NCBI GenBank assembly: GCA_017591395.1
Contig: WEDG01004288.1
Location: forward strand, 1-64,000
From: Schistocephalus solidus
Lineage: Eukaryota; Platyhelminthes; Cestoda; Diphyllobothriidea; Diphyllobothriidae
Reading direction: 5' to 3'
DNA length: 64,000 bases
The notes below the pieces were generated by a model, which worked only from the letters and a program-made list of their open reading frames with translations, was not told the DNA's origin and did not search any database. Below, in pieces: positions 55,046 to 64,000 of this stretch. The position numbers and the translations under genes are program-made. Within the stretch, counting starts at the first letter, position 1. Every line of letters starts with the position of its first letter.

Positions 55046-55785
55046 GACAAGGGAGAACGGAATGGCAATTTCTGGCTCATTAGCCGTTATCAGCCAGCCA
55101 AACCCAACCCCAGGCGCTGTGGCACCCGAGCCTCGAACTCGCGACCTTGTTGGTCAGAAGTCCAACGCTCTATCCACTTCACCACGAGCTCGTTGTCTTG
55201 CCGGTTTCGATCGGGAATATTAACAATGGTAGTAGGGCGCTCACCGATCGGTTACAGGACACACTCGTCCCCTTGTGCCTTGGGGCTAGCTCTCAAGCCC
55301 CGCCAGCAGCCGTAAGGCAGCTAAGTGAATAGGCAGAATAACATGACCGACAAAGACAAGGGAGACTGGAATGGCCATTTCTGGTTTATTAGCCGTTATC
55401 AGCCAGCCATACCCAACACCAGGCGCTGCGGCGCCCGAGCCTCGAACTCGCGACCTTGTTGGGCAGAAGTTCAACGCTCTACCCACTTCACCACGAGCTC
55501 GTTGTCTTGCCAGTTTCGATCGGGAATATTAACAATGGTAGTAGGGCGCTTACCGATCGGTTACAGGACACACTCGTCCTCTTGTGCCTTGGGGCTAGCT
55601 CTCAAGCCCCGCCAGCAGCCGTAAGGCAGCTAAGTGAATAGGCAGAATAACATGACCGACAAAGACAAGGGAAACTGGAATGGCCATTTCTGGCTTATTA
55701 TCCGTCATCAGCCAGCCATACCCAACCCCAGGCGCTGCGGCGCCCGAGCCTCGAACTCGCGACCTTGTTGGGCAGAAGTTTAACG

Positions 55786-55787
<2 letters not shown>
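55046..55787 (-). repeat. Tandem array of a 309-bp tRNA-derived (SINE-like) repeat
   Basis: Two full units (55,046-55,354 and 55,355-55,663) and a third cut off by a (TA)n tract at 55,787. Each contains, on the minus strand, an A-box-like TGGTGAAGTGGATAGAGCG and a B-box-like GAGTTCGAGGCTC, with an anticodon-like stem GTTGG/CCAAC (plus 55,121-55,191 and 55,430-55,500). The anticodon loop is one base too long, so these are not working tRNAs. The rest of each unit, with CTAGCTCTCAAGCCCC and CGATCGGTTACAGG, is the body. Open frames over this array are shadows of the repeat. Confidence 0.75.

Positions 55788-55842
<55 letters not shown>
55788..55842. repeat. (TA)n microsatellite
   Basis: Interrupts the third tRNA-like unit inside its anticodon stem. 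It gives false Tyr-Ile open frames on both strands. Confidence 0.95.
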
Positions 55843-55845
<3 letters not shown>

Positions 55846-55928
55846 TCCGAATGTTCGAGAATATGCGAGGCCCAGGTAATTGAATTGAAGAAGACGGGAA
55901 GGCGTTCTCACCAGAATTTTATTCATCC

Positions 55929-55960
55929 GACGTTTCGAACTCTCACGCGAGCCCACAAGG
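55929..55960 (-). ncRNA. Hammerhead-like motif, left copy (core damaged)
   Basis: Minus strand CCTTG-TGGGCTCGCGTGAG followed by AGTTCGAAACGTC. Identical to the right copy except for a 4-base deletion that removes the CTGACGA-like half of the core. Confidence 0.35.
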
Positions 55961-56034
55961 AATAAAAAGACTGTACAGCTCAGTGCTTATTTAACTCACC
56001 TCTGCCGAGTATGACCTTCATCAGCGCCATTGAT

Positions 56035-56481
56035 TTATTCGCGCAGGGCCTGATATGCAGCTGGCAGATCGATATGTCTATTGATCGATTCCGCGGTCGA
56101 GTGCCACGATTCCTGCAGCAGGCGTGAAATTCGGTCGTCTGACTGGCCCAATATTCTCACGCTGCCAAAGTCAAAGTCGTGCTCTGGCGAATATGCGTGA
56201 GCGGCTACCAAGGAGAGTTTATTTTTCCTTCTCACAGCGAGCTCGTGCTCGTGCATTCTCGTGCAAACCCGTTTACCGGTTTCGCCAACATAATTTGCTC
56301 GACCACAACGGCAGTCTATCCGGTAAATGACGCCAGATTTTTGGTTGAGGGGGGTTGGGTCTTTAGGTTGCATGAGTTGCCGGCGGATTGTCGCTTCCGG
56401 TCTGTGAGCCACGCCAATCCCAAATTCGCTCACTAGTCTAGCAAATTCTTCGGATACACCAGTTATGTAAGGTATTGCACG
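56035..56481 (-). pseudogene. Penelope-like GIY-YIG endonuclease, left copy
   Basis: RAIPYITGVSEEFARLVSEF, GIGVAHRPEATIRRQL, SGVIYRIDCRCGRANYVGET (GIY-like and intact YVG motif with a C-R-C pair), RVCTRMHEHELAVRRK, 'SINRHIDLPAAYQALRE' and a stop at 56,035. Only the C-terminal endonuclease region is present. The first 93 codons of the longer open frame (56,760-56,482) are antisense to the right copy and not part of it. Confidence 0.85.
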
Positions 56482-56600
56482 CAGCTGTGTGAGAACACTG
56501 TACCGTCGAGCGGAAACCCATTGCACCGAACCAGCCGACAAGAAGGCTGAGGTACAGTTTCTGCGGAAACTCTTCACGGTCAACGGATATCCTGGGAGTT

Positions 56601-57113
56601 TTGTTGAGAAATGCAGGCAGCGCCAAGAGAATAAATCCGAAGGGGCAGCCAAAACCGAAGTACTGGCGTGCAATACCTTACATAACTGGTGTATCCGAAG
56701 AATTTGCTGGACTAGTGAGCGAATTTGGGATCGGCGTGGCTCACAGACCGGAAGCGACAATCCGCCGGCAACTCATGCAACCTAAAGACCCAATCCCCCT
56801 CAACCAAAAATCTGGCGTCATTTACCGGATAGACTGCCGTTGTGGTCGAGCAAATTATGTTTGCGAAACCGGTAAACGGGTTTGCACGAGAATGCACGAG
56901 CACGAGCTCGCTGTGAGAAGGAAGGATAAACTCTCCTTGGTAGCCGCTCACGCATCCTCGCCAGAGCACGACTTTGACTTTGGCAGCGTGAGAATATTGG
57001 GCCAGTCAGACGACCGAATTTCACGCCTGCTGCAGGAATCGTGGCACTCGACCGCGGAATCGATCAATAGACATATCGATCTGCCAGCTGCATATCAGGC
57101 CCTGCGCGAATAA
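56601..57113 (+). pseudogene. Penelope-like GIY-YIG endonuclease, right copy
   Basis: NPKGQPKPKYWRAIPYITGV, GIGVAHRPEATIRRQL, SGVIYRIDCRCGRANYVCET, RVCTRMHEHELAVRRK, ending 'DLPAAYQALRE' at 57,113. The conserved YVG of the YIG motif is YVC, likely inactivating. A frameshift near 56,620 separates it from upstream PLE sequence. The ATG is internal. Confidence 0.85.
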
Positions 57114-57187
57114 ATCAATGGCGCTGATGAAGGTCATACTCGGCAGAGGTGAGTTAAATAAGCACTGAGCTGTACAGTCTTTTATTC

Positions 57188-57222
57188 CTTGACGATGGGC
57201 TCGCGTGAGAGTTCGAAACGTC
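57188..57222 (+). ncRNA. Hammerhead ribozyme-like motif, right copy
   Basis: CTTGACGA resembles the CTGANGA core with one extra T; GGGCTC-gcgt-GAGAGTT can form a short stem II; CGAAAC and GTC follow, the second core half and a cleavage-site triplet. Small hammerheads with very short stem III are known in the terminal regions of Penelope-like elements. Whether this version folds or cuts cannot be judged by eye. Confidence 0.4.
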
Positions 57223-57267
57223 GGATGAATAAAATTCTGGTCCCAGAGAACGCCTTCCCGTCTTTTT

Positions 57268-57270
<3 letters not shown>

Positions 57271-57298
<28 letters not shown>
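57271..57298. repeat. (TA)n microsatellite
   Basis: Closes the right arm of the Penelope pair. Confidence 0.9.
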
Positions 57299-57470
57299 CG
57301 AATCACCTGACTCAATTTCCTGCACTTTATAATTTCAGAAATTATATATATGTATCTCTGGTAAGGGAATATGTATGTCCCGCTGTACCTCAGTGCTCAC
57401 TTTAGAGCCCTCGTTGGCAGTCGAATAGTGGCTTTTGTATCTATGATCGTAAGGTAGAACTTACGAAGAT

Positions 57471-57614
57471 AAGGGAGACTGCAATGGCGATTTCTGGCTT
57501 ATTAACCGTCATCAGCCAACAATACCCAATCACAAGTGTGTAGCATCTGGGATTCGATTTGGTTTGGGTGGCTGATGACGACTAATTAACCAGAAATGGC
57601 CATTCCAGTCTCCT
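57471..57614. repeat. Inverted fragments of the 309-bp tRNA-derived repeat
   Basis: 57,471-57,529 (aagggagact ... aatacccaa) and, in reverse complement, 57,562-57,614 both match the unit's first 60 bases. The tRNA-like part is not included. Confidence 0.7.
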
Positions 57615-57748
57615 TTTTATATGTCGGTTCTAACTTATCATCATAGATACCATAAGTCGCTATCATATATAATGCAGTAATAGCAGCAGATGTTTTGCGT
57701 GCATTCCCGCAGTGATATTCAACGGGACTGTCGAGGCAGAAGCTGCAG

Positions 57749-58005
57749 GTGTCGAGACCTAGCAAGTCAGCTGGTTCTTGAGAATCCAAATATCAATGTC
57801 ATTCTGGGAGGAGGGCAGGCCAACTTCTACCCGAACCACACACACCTGCCCTCCGCACAGCAGAAGCTCGGAGCAAGACTGGACGGCCGTCGACTAACAG
57901 ACATTTGGCTGCGCAGACAGAGAGCCCGTGGTCACAAGGCAAAATACTTAGGCAAACCCAGTGACTTCCCGGCGGATTTCTCTCTTGATGCAGACTACCT
58001 CCTTG
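57749..58005 (+). CDS. Alkaline phosphatase, internal coding exon
   Basis: CRDLASQLVLENPNINVILG, GGQANFYPNHTHLP, ARLDGRRLTDIWLRRQRA and FPADFSLDADYLLG align with the alkaline phosphatase stretch 'C-DIA-QL----IDVI-GGG---YP' to 'VDYLLG-F'. The probable acceptor is CTGCAG at 57,743-57,748, with the exon opening G|TGT (phase 2); another AG lies at 57,711. The donor is CTTG|GTGCGT at 58,006. Exon 49,449-49,839 ends in phase 1, so at least one further exon of roughly 80 codons must lie between them. Downstream exons are not visible in the window. Confidence 0.75.
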
Positions 58006-58480
58006 GTGCGTTGAACTTTTTGGGCTTTTTAGACATTAATTTTGACAACAAGCTGACTAAAGGCTGATGAATATAATTTATCCAGAGCTCGTAAGTCTAG
58101 GATACTAAGGATTTATCTGACACGTGAACCTCCAGCAGGATCCTTTGGGAGTTACGTTTGGCGTCAATATCTCTCTCTCTCTCTCTCCGATTCTCTTCGA
58201 TGGGTTGGTGTCACCAGCTCAAAAATGCACGCGTACACCTCGATTTATCCCAAGGAATCCCTTCATTTTTTCATTTTATTGGCTTGGAATTCATACAATC
58301 TCTGATCGACGTGAGTGTCTGTATTTTGCCTTTAAACGGGCTGCGTGGTAAATGCGCTGGTCCGACATGGGGGCCAAATCAGGGTGCGGCAGGCATTATT
58401 ATTATTCTGGGATGCGGTGCCATAACTAATGCCCAACATGGGGAAAGCGATTGTCCAACATCGGCATGTGAAGATGCAGG
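58006..58480. other. Intron or flank, nothing recognised
   Basis: A (TC)n run at 58,170-58,187. The 140-codon frame at 58,158-58,580 has no known domain and reads through that run. Confidence 0.4.
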
Positions 58481-59119
58481 ATCATGCCACAACCCGCTCT
58501 CCCACTCCATGGGAAATGCTTCATCTGCGCCCGCCTCCAGTCTTCTTGACTATTTCTTGACACCGGGCACAGGCGGGTAAGAGAATAGAGAGTTAGGAAG
58601 ATGCAGGGCAAGTTTACTATCACTTAACACTGATTTTCGCACAAGTCACCGTCCCTGCATCACTCTTCTGTGGAGCATGCGGTGGATATAGTTGGATTAC
58701 GACGGTCGAACCACGGTGTGTGTGGGGTGTAGGGGGGGAAAGAGTTAGGGGAGCATCACACAGGTAGCATTTGGTCGCTCCATTTGTCTCGTATAGGTGG
58801 TGAATACTCCTGTAGCCACCCCTAACTGGTACCCAACACTTACCTATGGCTCCTCGATGCTGGGTTCAACCAAATGGCCACAACCCGGGCTACCGTCACG
58901 CTTGGCGGGCTAAACTAGGTGAGGGTCTCCGGTGTTGTGTGTGCATCAATACCCAGTATGCATGACTCCCGAACTTCCCACCGCCCACCCCTCCCTTCAT
59001 CTAAAATGTCCTACGGCGAGCGCGACAGCAATCACCACCCGGCAAAGAATACAATGTTCCCCAAATCAATGTCAAAGGCCCTCAACTCAAAACTGTGGAA
59101 ACCTTTGCTTGTCGTTGAA

Positions 59120-59760
59120 GCACGCTGTCACTCAACACGAGAATCAAAGACAAGCTTGCTTAACGGATCATCAAAATCTGTCAGGCCTTTAGCCGACAGC
59201 AGGCCTCCGTGTGGAATTGCCCCGGTATTCACCTGAACACCAAACTGAAGATGTACAAGGCCGTCGTCTTGACGACACTTCTTTACGGAGCGGCGACCTG
59301 GACCGTCTACTCGGGCCAAGCCTGGAAGCCGAATCACTGAAATCTCAGCTGCCTCCGCAGAATACTGAAGCTGAGATGGCAATACAGGATCCCGGACACG
59401 GACGTCCTGGAGCGGACCAGAATCCTCAGCATCCATGCCATGCTGAGGCAAGTGCAACGGCGAAAGAGCGGCCACCTGGTGAGAATGGCCGAAGAGCAAG
59501 TAAGCAAACGACATTTCTACGAAGATGCTGTTTCGGGTGCTCGCCGACAGGGATGACAAAAACGATGCTACAGGAACACTTTGAAGAAATCTCTGAAGCA
59601 ACTGTAAATCCACCCGGTGACATGGGAGGACCTCGCATAGGATAGACCGGCATGGAGAAGATCCGTGAAAGCTGTAGCAGCAATGTACGAAGCCAACCGG
59701 CTCACCACTGCTAAGGCGAAAATGGCGGCTCGCAAGTCACAAGCACGGCGGATCAACCCC
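59120..59760 (+). pseudogene. RTE-N1 RT C-terminal domain
   Basis: One plus-strand frame with several stops: [97 protein letters not shown], 'VKAVAAMYEANRLTTAKAKM'. The 'LLYG-ETW' and 'GHL-RM' motifs are typical of the RTE/BovB thumb region. Several shorter open frames on both strands are shadows of it. Confidence 0.85.
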
Positions 59761-59784
59761 GCCAGTGTCCAAGCCCTGTCAACG

Positions 59785-60650
59785 TGCCCACGCTGCCAAC
59801 GCATATTCCACACGTGAATCGGCCTGGTTGGACATCCTCAAACTCAATGCAACAAGGATCATACGTCCTCAAATTCTGTCCCACCTGCCTCATACGCCAC
59901 GATGATGCCCACCCCAACCACTGACAACAACTTCATCGATGCCCCACCACACACGACAACCAACACCGTTCTCCTCCACCCCTTGTGCCAATCACGGTGA
60001 CGAACACCACTTGCCCTACTCCCACCACATCAGCAGCCGCCTCCGAATACCTGCCACCGGCTATCTCCTCCTCCTCCTCCACCACCACCACCACCACCCC
60101 CAGTACCAGCGGTATTGGCTCGGTACTAATCTGTCCTCATTGCGATCGCTCATTCACATCACGCATTGGCCTGGTCGGTCACTTGCAAATCTATCGCACA
60201 GAGATTGGTGAGCCAGTGCCTGGTGCAACAACACACACCAAAGACCGCTGCCTCCAATGACCGCACTGCCCCCGCACATTTCACTCACCGCATGGGTCTG
60301 ATCGGTCACATGCGCATCCACGAGAGCGGTATCCACTGCCATGCAAACACATGTAACACATCTTACAATTCCCATAGTCCTCCCATGAGCTCGACTACCA
60401 GTATCAGCAGCAGAGCCCCCAAGACTCAGAACCTCTTGCCCTAGCCTGTCCTCATTTTGACCGCACATTCATATCACACAACGGCCTGGTCGGTCACTTG
60501 CTTATCAATTACACAAAGATCGGTGAACGAGTGTCAGGTGCACCAAAATACACCCGCCGCACCCGAGTCAACTGTCCGCACTACTGAAGCACAATCACGC
60601 ACCACATGGGCCTATTCGGTCACATGCTTCTCCATGAACACCTGCGGTAG
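59785..60650 (+). pseudogene. RTE-N1 array of C2H2-like zinc fingers
   Basis: Finger 1 (59,785-59,850): CPRCQRIFHT-stop-IGLVGH. Finger 2 (60,130-60,190): CPHCDRSFTSRIGLVGHLQI. Finger 3 (60,255-60,325): both Cys damaged, HFTHRMGLIGHMRIHE. Finger 4 (60,445-60,500): CPHFDRTFISHNGLVGHLLI, second Cys lost. Finger 5 (60,570-60,640): CPHY then ITHHMGLFGHMLLHE. Fingers alternate 'RIGLVGHL' and 'RMGL-GHM' types and are joined by Ser/Thr/Pro-rich linkers containing (CAC)n-like runs. Spacing C-x2-C-x12-H is C2H2-like. Probably nucleic-acid binding in the intact element. Confidence 0.7.
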
Positions 60651-60755
60651 AACACCGCTGGTTATACCACAACACTACAGCTCTCCTCACCAGCCTCTGT
60701 ATCTCGCATGATCACACGCCTCACAACACGAATAATGCCTTCAGACTGCCTATCC

Positions 60756-60918
<163 letters not shown>

Positions 60919-61427
60919 GGCTTCTCTGCTGCGTGTGTGACCTGAGCTTGAGAATATTGCGGGGCAATCAGCGCCGTGGGTTAGAATTTTGCCAACTGAC
61001 AATTGCACGCAGACCTCGCAGTCAGTCCAATTTGTGTTGTGTGGAGCGACTGACTGGTGGTCTGAGCGTCAGGCTGTAATGGCTCCTTCGTACCGTGCCC
61101 TCTGGCTATCTCACACATGTGAGATGTAAGCCTTTCAACCACCTGTTGTGTGAAAACCTGGTGCTTGTGTTTTGGGAGCCAGGTCGTGTAAGTAGTAAGC
61201 GTAGACAGTCTCCAGCAGCTGCAGTTACTTCCGAAGCTCGGATGGTCGTCTCATTGTGCGGGTGTGGGAGAGAGTGTGATCGATGGATCAGCGCATTTAC
61301 CTCACTATAAGCACTCTGACGAGCTTGAAACAAGCACGTTACGCTAGATGCTGCGGCTTAGAAGGTTGAACACTGACGGGATAAGTCGGAACGCATGGTC
61401 AGTGCAGTAAAAATTTTGGTTGGAGTG
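60919..61427. other. Fragment of RTE leader sequence
   Basis: 61,048-61,114 ('ctgactggtgg-ctgagcgtcaggctgtaatggctcctt') matches 61,428-61,490 and, more weakly, 48,715-48,740. It is probably a truncated leader of another RTE copy. No coding frame of note. Confidence 0.45.
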
Positions 61428-62178
61428 ATTGACTGGCGGACTAAGAGTCAGGCTGCGATGGCTCCTTTTTATTGTGCCCTTTGTGGCACTCCAATTCCGT
61501 GGGATCCAAGCCAGGTGTGGTGGCATGTCTAGAGGCGGCTCCGGTCTGCGTTCTCTCCGGCCTCCCGTCTTCTTAACTCTGTCATGACACCAGGCTCAGG
61601 TGGGGAAGGAGAAGAGAGCACAAGCCTACTATCACTTCAAACTAATCCACGCGCAAGTCCCCGTCCCTGCAACACCATTATTTGGAGCATACGGTAAACA
61701 TCGTCAGACTACGACGGTCAAACTGTCCTGTGGGTGTGTAGAGGGGGTGTAGGGGGTACTAGGGGTGTAAGGGTATTAGTTCGGAGTAGCACCACACAGT
61801 GTTGTTTGTGCTTCCACACCCTCTATGTCTGACTCCCGAACTTCCCACTTCCCCTATCTCAAAAAGTCCTACGGTGTGGGTGAGAGCAAACCCGTAGGTG
61901 GACCAGGCTAACTCCGGTTGCTCTCCGACTAAAACAAAACCTTGATCCATAGTGGAGTTTGGCAGCCGTCTGGGATGACCGATCAGCCCTATTTAGGGAG
62001 AGCACTGCTTGCCTACTCGCGGAGGAAGGGGCTAGAAAAGGAACCCTAAAAAATGCTGGGTATCACGTCTTCTGCAGCCGCCGCGGCTCGCAGATCACAA
62101 AATACTCGGTCGTAAAACTTAAACAAACAACAATACCCCCATCCCCATCCCCCTCACCATACTCTCCAGGCTGCTCGG

Positions 62179-62930
62179 GTGAGTCCACTCACACTAGCAG
62201 CCTGGAATTTTCGTTCCCTTTTAGACAATTCTAGGAGCGACCGGCCGGAACGGAGGACGGCGCTAGTTGCTCGGGAACTGCAGCGCTACAAGGTGGGCAT
62301 TGCTGCTCTCAGCGAGATCCGATTCTCTGAGCAGGGTCAGTTGGAGGAGGTGGGTGCGGGCTACACCTTCTTCTAGGAGCGGCCGGCCAAAGGCAGAGTG
62401 ACGTGACGATGGTGTTTCCTTTGCTATCCGAAACGACATTGTTCGACGTCTGCCCTGTCTGCCGCAGGGTATCAATGATCGCCTGATGAGCCTCTGCCTG
62501 CCTCTTCGGCGAGACCAGTTCGCCACCATCATCAGCGCCTACGCTCCCCCAATGACGAGCTCTGATGCGGCGAAGGACAAATTCTTCGAGAACCTGCGCG
62601 CCCTGCATGCGACTGTGCCGAAAGAGGACAAGTTAATTGTCCTTGGTGACTTCAATGCCCGCGTCGGGACGGACCACGCTGCCTGGCAGGGAGTGCTGGG
62701 CTCCCATTGTCTCGCTAGTTGCAACGATAACGGCTACTTCTTCTGTAAACGTGTTTGGAACACCGTCTCTTACACCCTCGGTCGCGGCGCTTGCAGTTAC
62801 TGGGCTATGTTCTCGTCCGGAGGCGAGATCGACAGGACGTGCTGGTAACCAAGGCTATCCGCGATGCCGATGGTTGGACAGATCACCGCCTCGTCATCTT
62901 CCAGATGAGGCTCCGACGTAAACTCCAATG
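62179..62930 (+). pseudogene. RTE-N2 endonuclease
   Basis: MSPLTLAAWNFRSLLDNSRS, YKVGIAALSEIRFSEQGQLE (catalytic Glu in LSEIR), stop where GYTFFW is expected, frameshift, then [20 protein letters not shown], '[20 protein letters not shown]', [20 protein letters not shown] (GDFN), a frameshift near 62,830, and GWTDHRLVIFQMRLRRKL (the SDH motif reads TDH). Similar proteins are often mislabelled as craniofacial development protein 2 in databases; that is from memory. Confidence 0.85.
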
Positions 62931-62949
62931 AAAGCCCCAAGGTAAGCAC

Positions 62950-63030
62950 CACCCGATAAGTTAAATAAACAACAATAATCATAAATAATACTAATAAAAA
63001 TAATAATCAATAATAAATAATCTTATTGTT
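62950..63030. repeat. AT-rich (AAT)n-like insertion inside the RTE-N2 coding region
   Basis: TTAAATAAACAACAATAATC and similar interrupt the reading frame between PQGKHHP and PAQCFFFSNQITEKL. Removing it roughly restores the family order 'PQGK-P-KLN--L-PA----FSNQ'. It is bounded by GT (62,942) and AG (63,059), but splicing would not restore the frame. Confidence 0.55.
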
Positions 63031-63054
63031 AATCGGCCTGCTCAATGTTTTTTT

Positions 63055-63420
63055 TTCAGCAACCAAATAACCGAGAAACTGGAGGACCTGCATGCTCCAG
63101 ATGATAATTCTACCGTGGAGACACGATGGTGTCAACTGCGAAATGTCATCCAGTCCACCACCCTCGCATTCTTCGGACGCGCACGCCGTCAACGCCAGGA
63201 CTGGTTTGATGACAATGACGCCGACATCAGCAACTTACTCGTGGAGAAGAATGGACTACACAAAGCCTACATGGACCTTCGGATTGACGCCAGCAAAGCA
63301 ACCTTCTAGAGATGCCGCCGCCTTGTACAGCAACGGCTTCGGGAGATGCAGGACAAGTGGATGATCCGAAAGGCTGAGGAAATCCAGGGGTATGCGGACC
63401 GCAATTAAATGAAAACTTTT
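63055..63420 (+). pseudogene. RTE-N2 linker between endonuclease and RT
   Basis: FSNQITEKLEDLHAPDDN, TRWCQLRNVIQSTTLAFFGR, ARRQRQDWFDDNDADISNLL, EKNGLHKAYMDLRIDASKAT, stop, 'QQRLREMQDKWMIRKAEEIQ'. The 'WFDDND--I--LL-EKN-LHKAY' run is a signature of this RTE family. Two stops. Confidence 0.8.
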
Positions 63421-64000
63421 TCAAAGCCATCAAGGCCACCTACGACCCTTGTATCAAGGGAACCGCACCACTGCTCAGCTCTGACGGCACAACACTGCTG
63501 ACAGTGAAATCGAAAATTCTGAAAAGCTGGGCCGAGCACTTCAGCAGTGTCCTTAATTTCTCATCAGCCATCTCCGATGCTGCCATTGACTGGCTCCCTC
63601 AAGTGGGCACGAACAATGACCTGGATCTGCCACCTTGCCCTTCCGAAACCATATGGGCCGTGCAGCAGATATCCAGCGGTAAAGCACCGGGATCCGACGC
63701 AATCCCACGGGAAGTCTAAGAGCACGGTGGGCCACGGCTGATGGCAGAACTCACAACACTCTTCCAGGAGATGGGGCGCCAAGGACAAGTTCCTCAGGAG
63801 TTCAAAGACACGACTATCCTCCATTTCTACAAGCGGAAGGGAAACCTACAACTCAGTGAAAATCACAGAGGCATCTCGTTGCTTTACATCGCCGGGAAGA
63901 TCTTCGCCCGTATCCTTCTCAATCATCTGAACAGTAACCTAGAGCAGGGCCTGCTCCCGAAAAGCCAATTTGGCTTCCGACGACACCAAGGAACAATCGA
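63420..64000 (+). pseudogene. RTE-N2 reverse transcriptase, N-terminal part
   Basis: FFKAIKATYDPCIKGTAPLL, LKSWAEHFSSVLNFSSAISD, QQISSGKAPGSDAIPREV, stop at 63,717 (EVY expected), then GGPRLMAELTTLFQEMGRQG, 'VPQEFKDTTILHFYKRKGN', NHRGISLLYIAGKIFARILL, EQGLLPKSQFGFRRHQGTI. This is RT motifs 0 to 2; the catalytic Asp motifs lie beyond the window. Confidence 0.85.

Larger units (their letters stand above)
55880..57270. mobile_element. Inverted pair of Penelope-like element 3' ends
   Basis: The left arm (55,880-56,481) and right arm (56,667-57,270) are near-identical reverse complements of about 600 bp, separated by 185 bp that extends the right copy upstream (KKAEVQFLRKLFTVNGYPGS). Each arm encodes the GIY-YIG endonuclease running outward, followed by a stop, the shared 3' sequence and a hammerhead-like motif. 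Penelope-like elements are known for inverted, partly truncated copies. Confidence 0.85.
61428..64000 (+). mobile_element. RTE-N2: RTE LINE running off the window
   Basis: Leader (61,428-62,178), endonuclease (62,179-62,930), an AT-rich insertion (62,950-63,030), linker (63,055-63,640) and RT start (63,640-64,000). Orientation and order match RTE elements; the 3' part including any zinc fingers lies outside. Several single-base lesions. Confidence 0.8.

Noticed and set aside
55121..55500. Functional tRNA genes in the tandem array
   Set aside because: A- and B-box sequences are present but the anticodon loop is one base too long and the acceptor stem does not pair properly.
55595..55965. Tyr-Ile repeat proteins
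   Set aside because: Translations of the (TA)n microsatellite joined to the tRNA-like repeat.
56482..56760. N-terminal 93 codons of the 241-codon minus frame
   Set aside because: They are antisense to the right Penelope copy; the real left copy begins at about 56,481.
59128..59613. 161-codon minus-strand open frame
   Set aside because: Antisense shadow of the RTE-N1 RT C-terminus.

Overview
The window looks like a repeat-saturated flatworm genome, most likely a tapeworm of the diphyllobothriidean type (Spirometra, Dibothriocephalus, Ligula or Schistocephalus). I recall its RTE-type elements with C-terminal zinc fingers, its Penelope-like GIY-YIG elements and its CsRn1-like Ty3 element as typical of that group; this placement comes from memory, not from a search. 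There are no bacterial signals. Almost every long open frame is part of a decayed retroelement. The only recognisable host gene is an alkaline phosphatase, seen as two exons at 49,449-49,839 and 57,749-58,005.

Layout. 1-1,937: a short GC-rich repeat, then a broken transposase-like gene on the minus strand. 1,938-18,415: a nest of at least eight LINEs. A minus-strand family-B LINE is split by a plus-strand family-B copy (itself carrying CR1-I and CR1-J) and by a long CR1 element (CR1-A). CR1-A is split by a family-B copy (LB1, carrying CR1-C) and by a family-D element (LD1). 19,386-25,645: a minus-strand CR1 (CR1-F) split by family-B element LB2, which carries CR1-E. 28,000-39,050: a minus-strand CsRn1-like Ty3 element split in its integrase by family-D element LD2, which carries a further LINE (H). 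39,460-48,520: two decayed plus-strand CR1 copies (K and L). 49,449-58,005: the alkaline phosphatase exons and an intron holding Penelope-like fragments, an inverted pair of Penelope GIY-YIG ends with a hammerhead-like motif, and a 309-bp tandem tRNA-derived repeat. 58,480-64,000: one internally deleted RTE element with zinc fingers and a (GAT)n tail, and a second RTE element that runs off the window.

No operon-like cooperation is visible. The elements interact mainly as insertion targets for one another: every CR1 insertion whose host can be recognised landed in a family-B LINE, and two family-B insertions landed in CR1 endonuclease domains. CR1 copies share a short 3' stem-loop with paired base changes followed by different short tandem tails. 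Names such as CR1-A, LB1 and LD2 are labels used only in this answer. Element borders are read by eye and are usually good to 5-30 bases.
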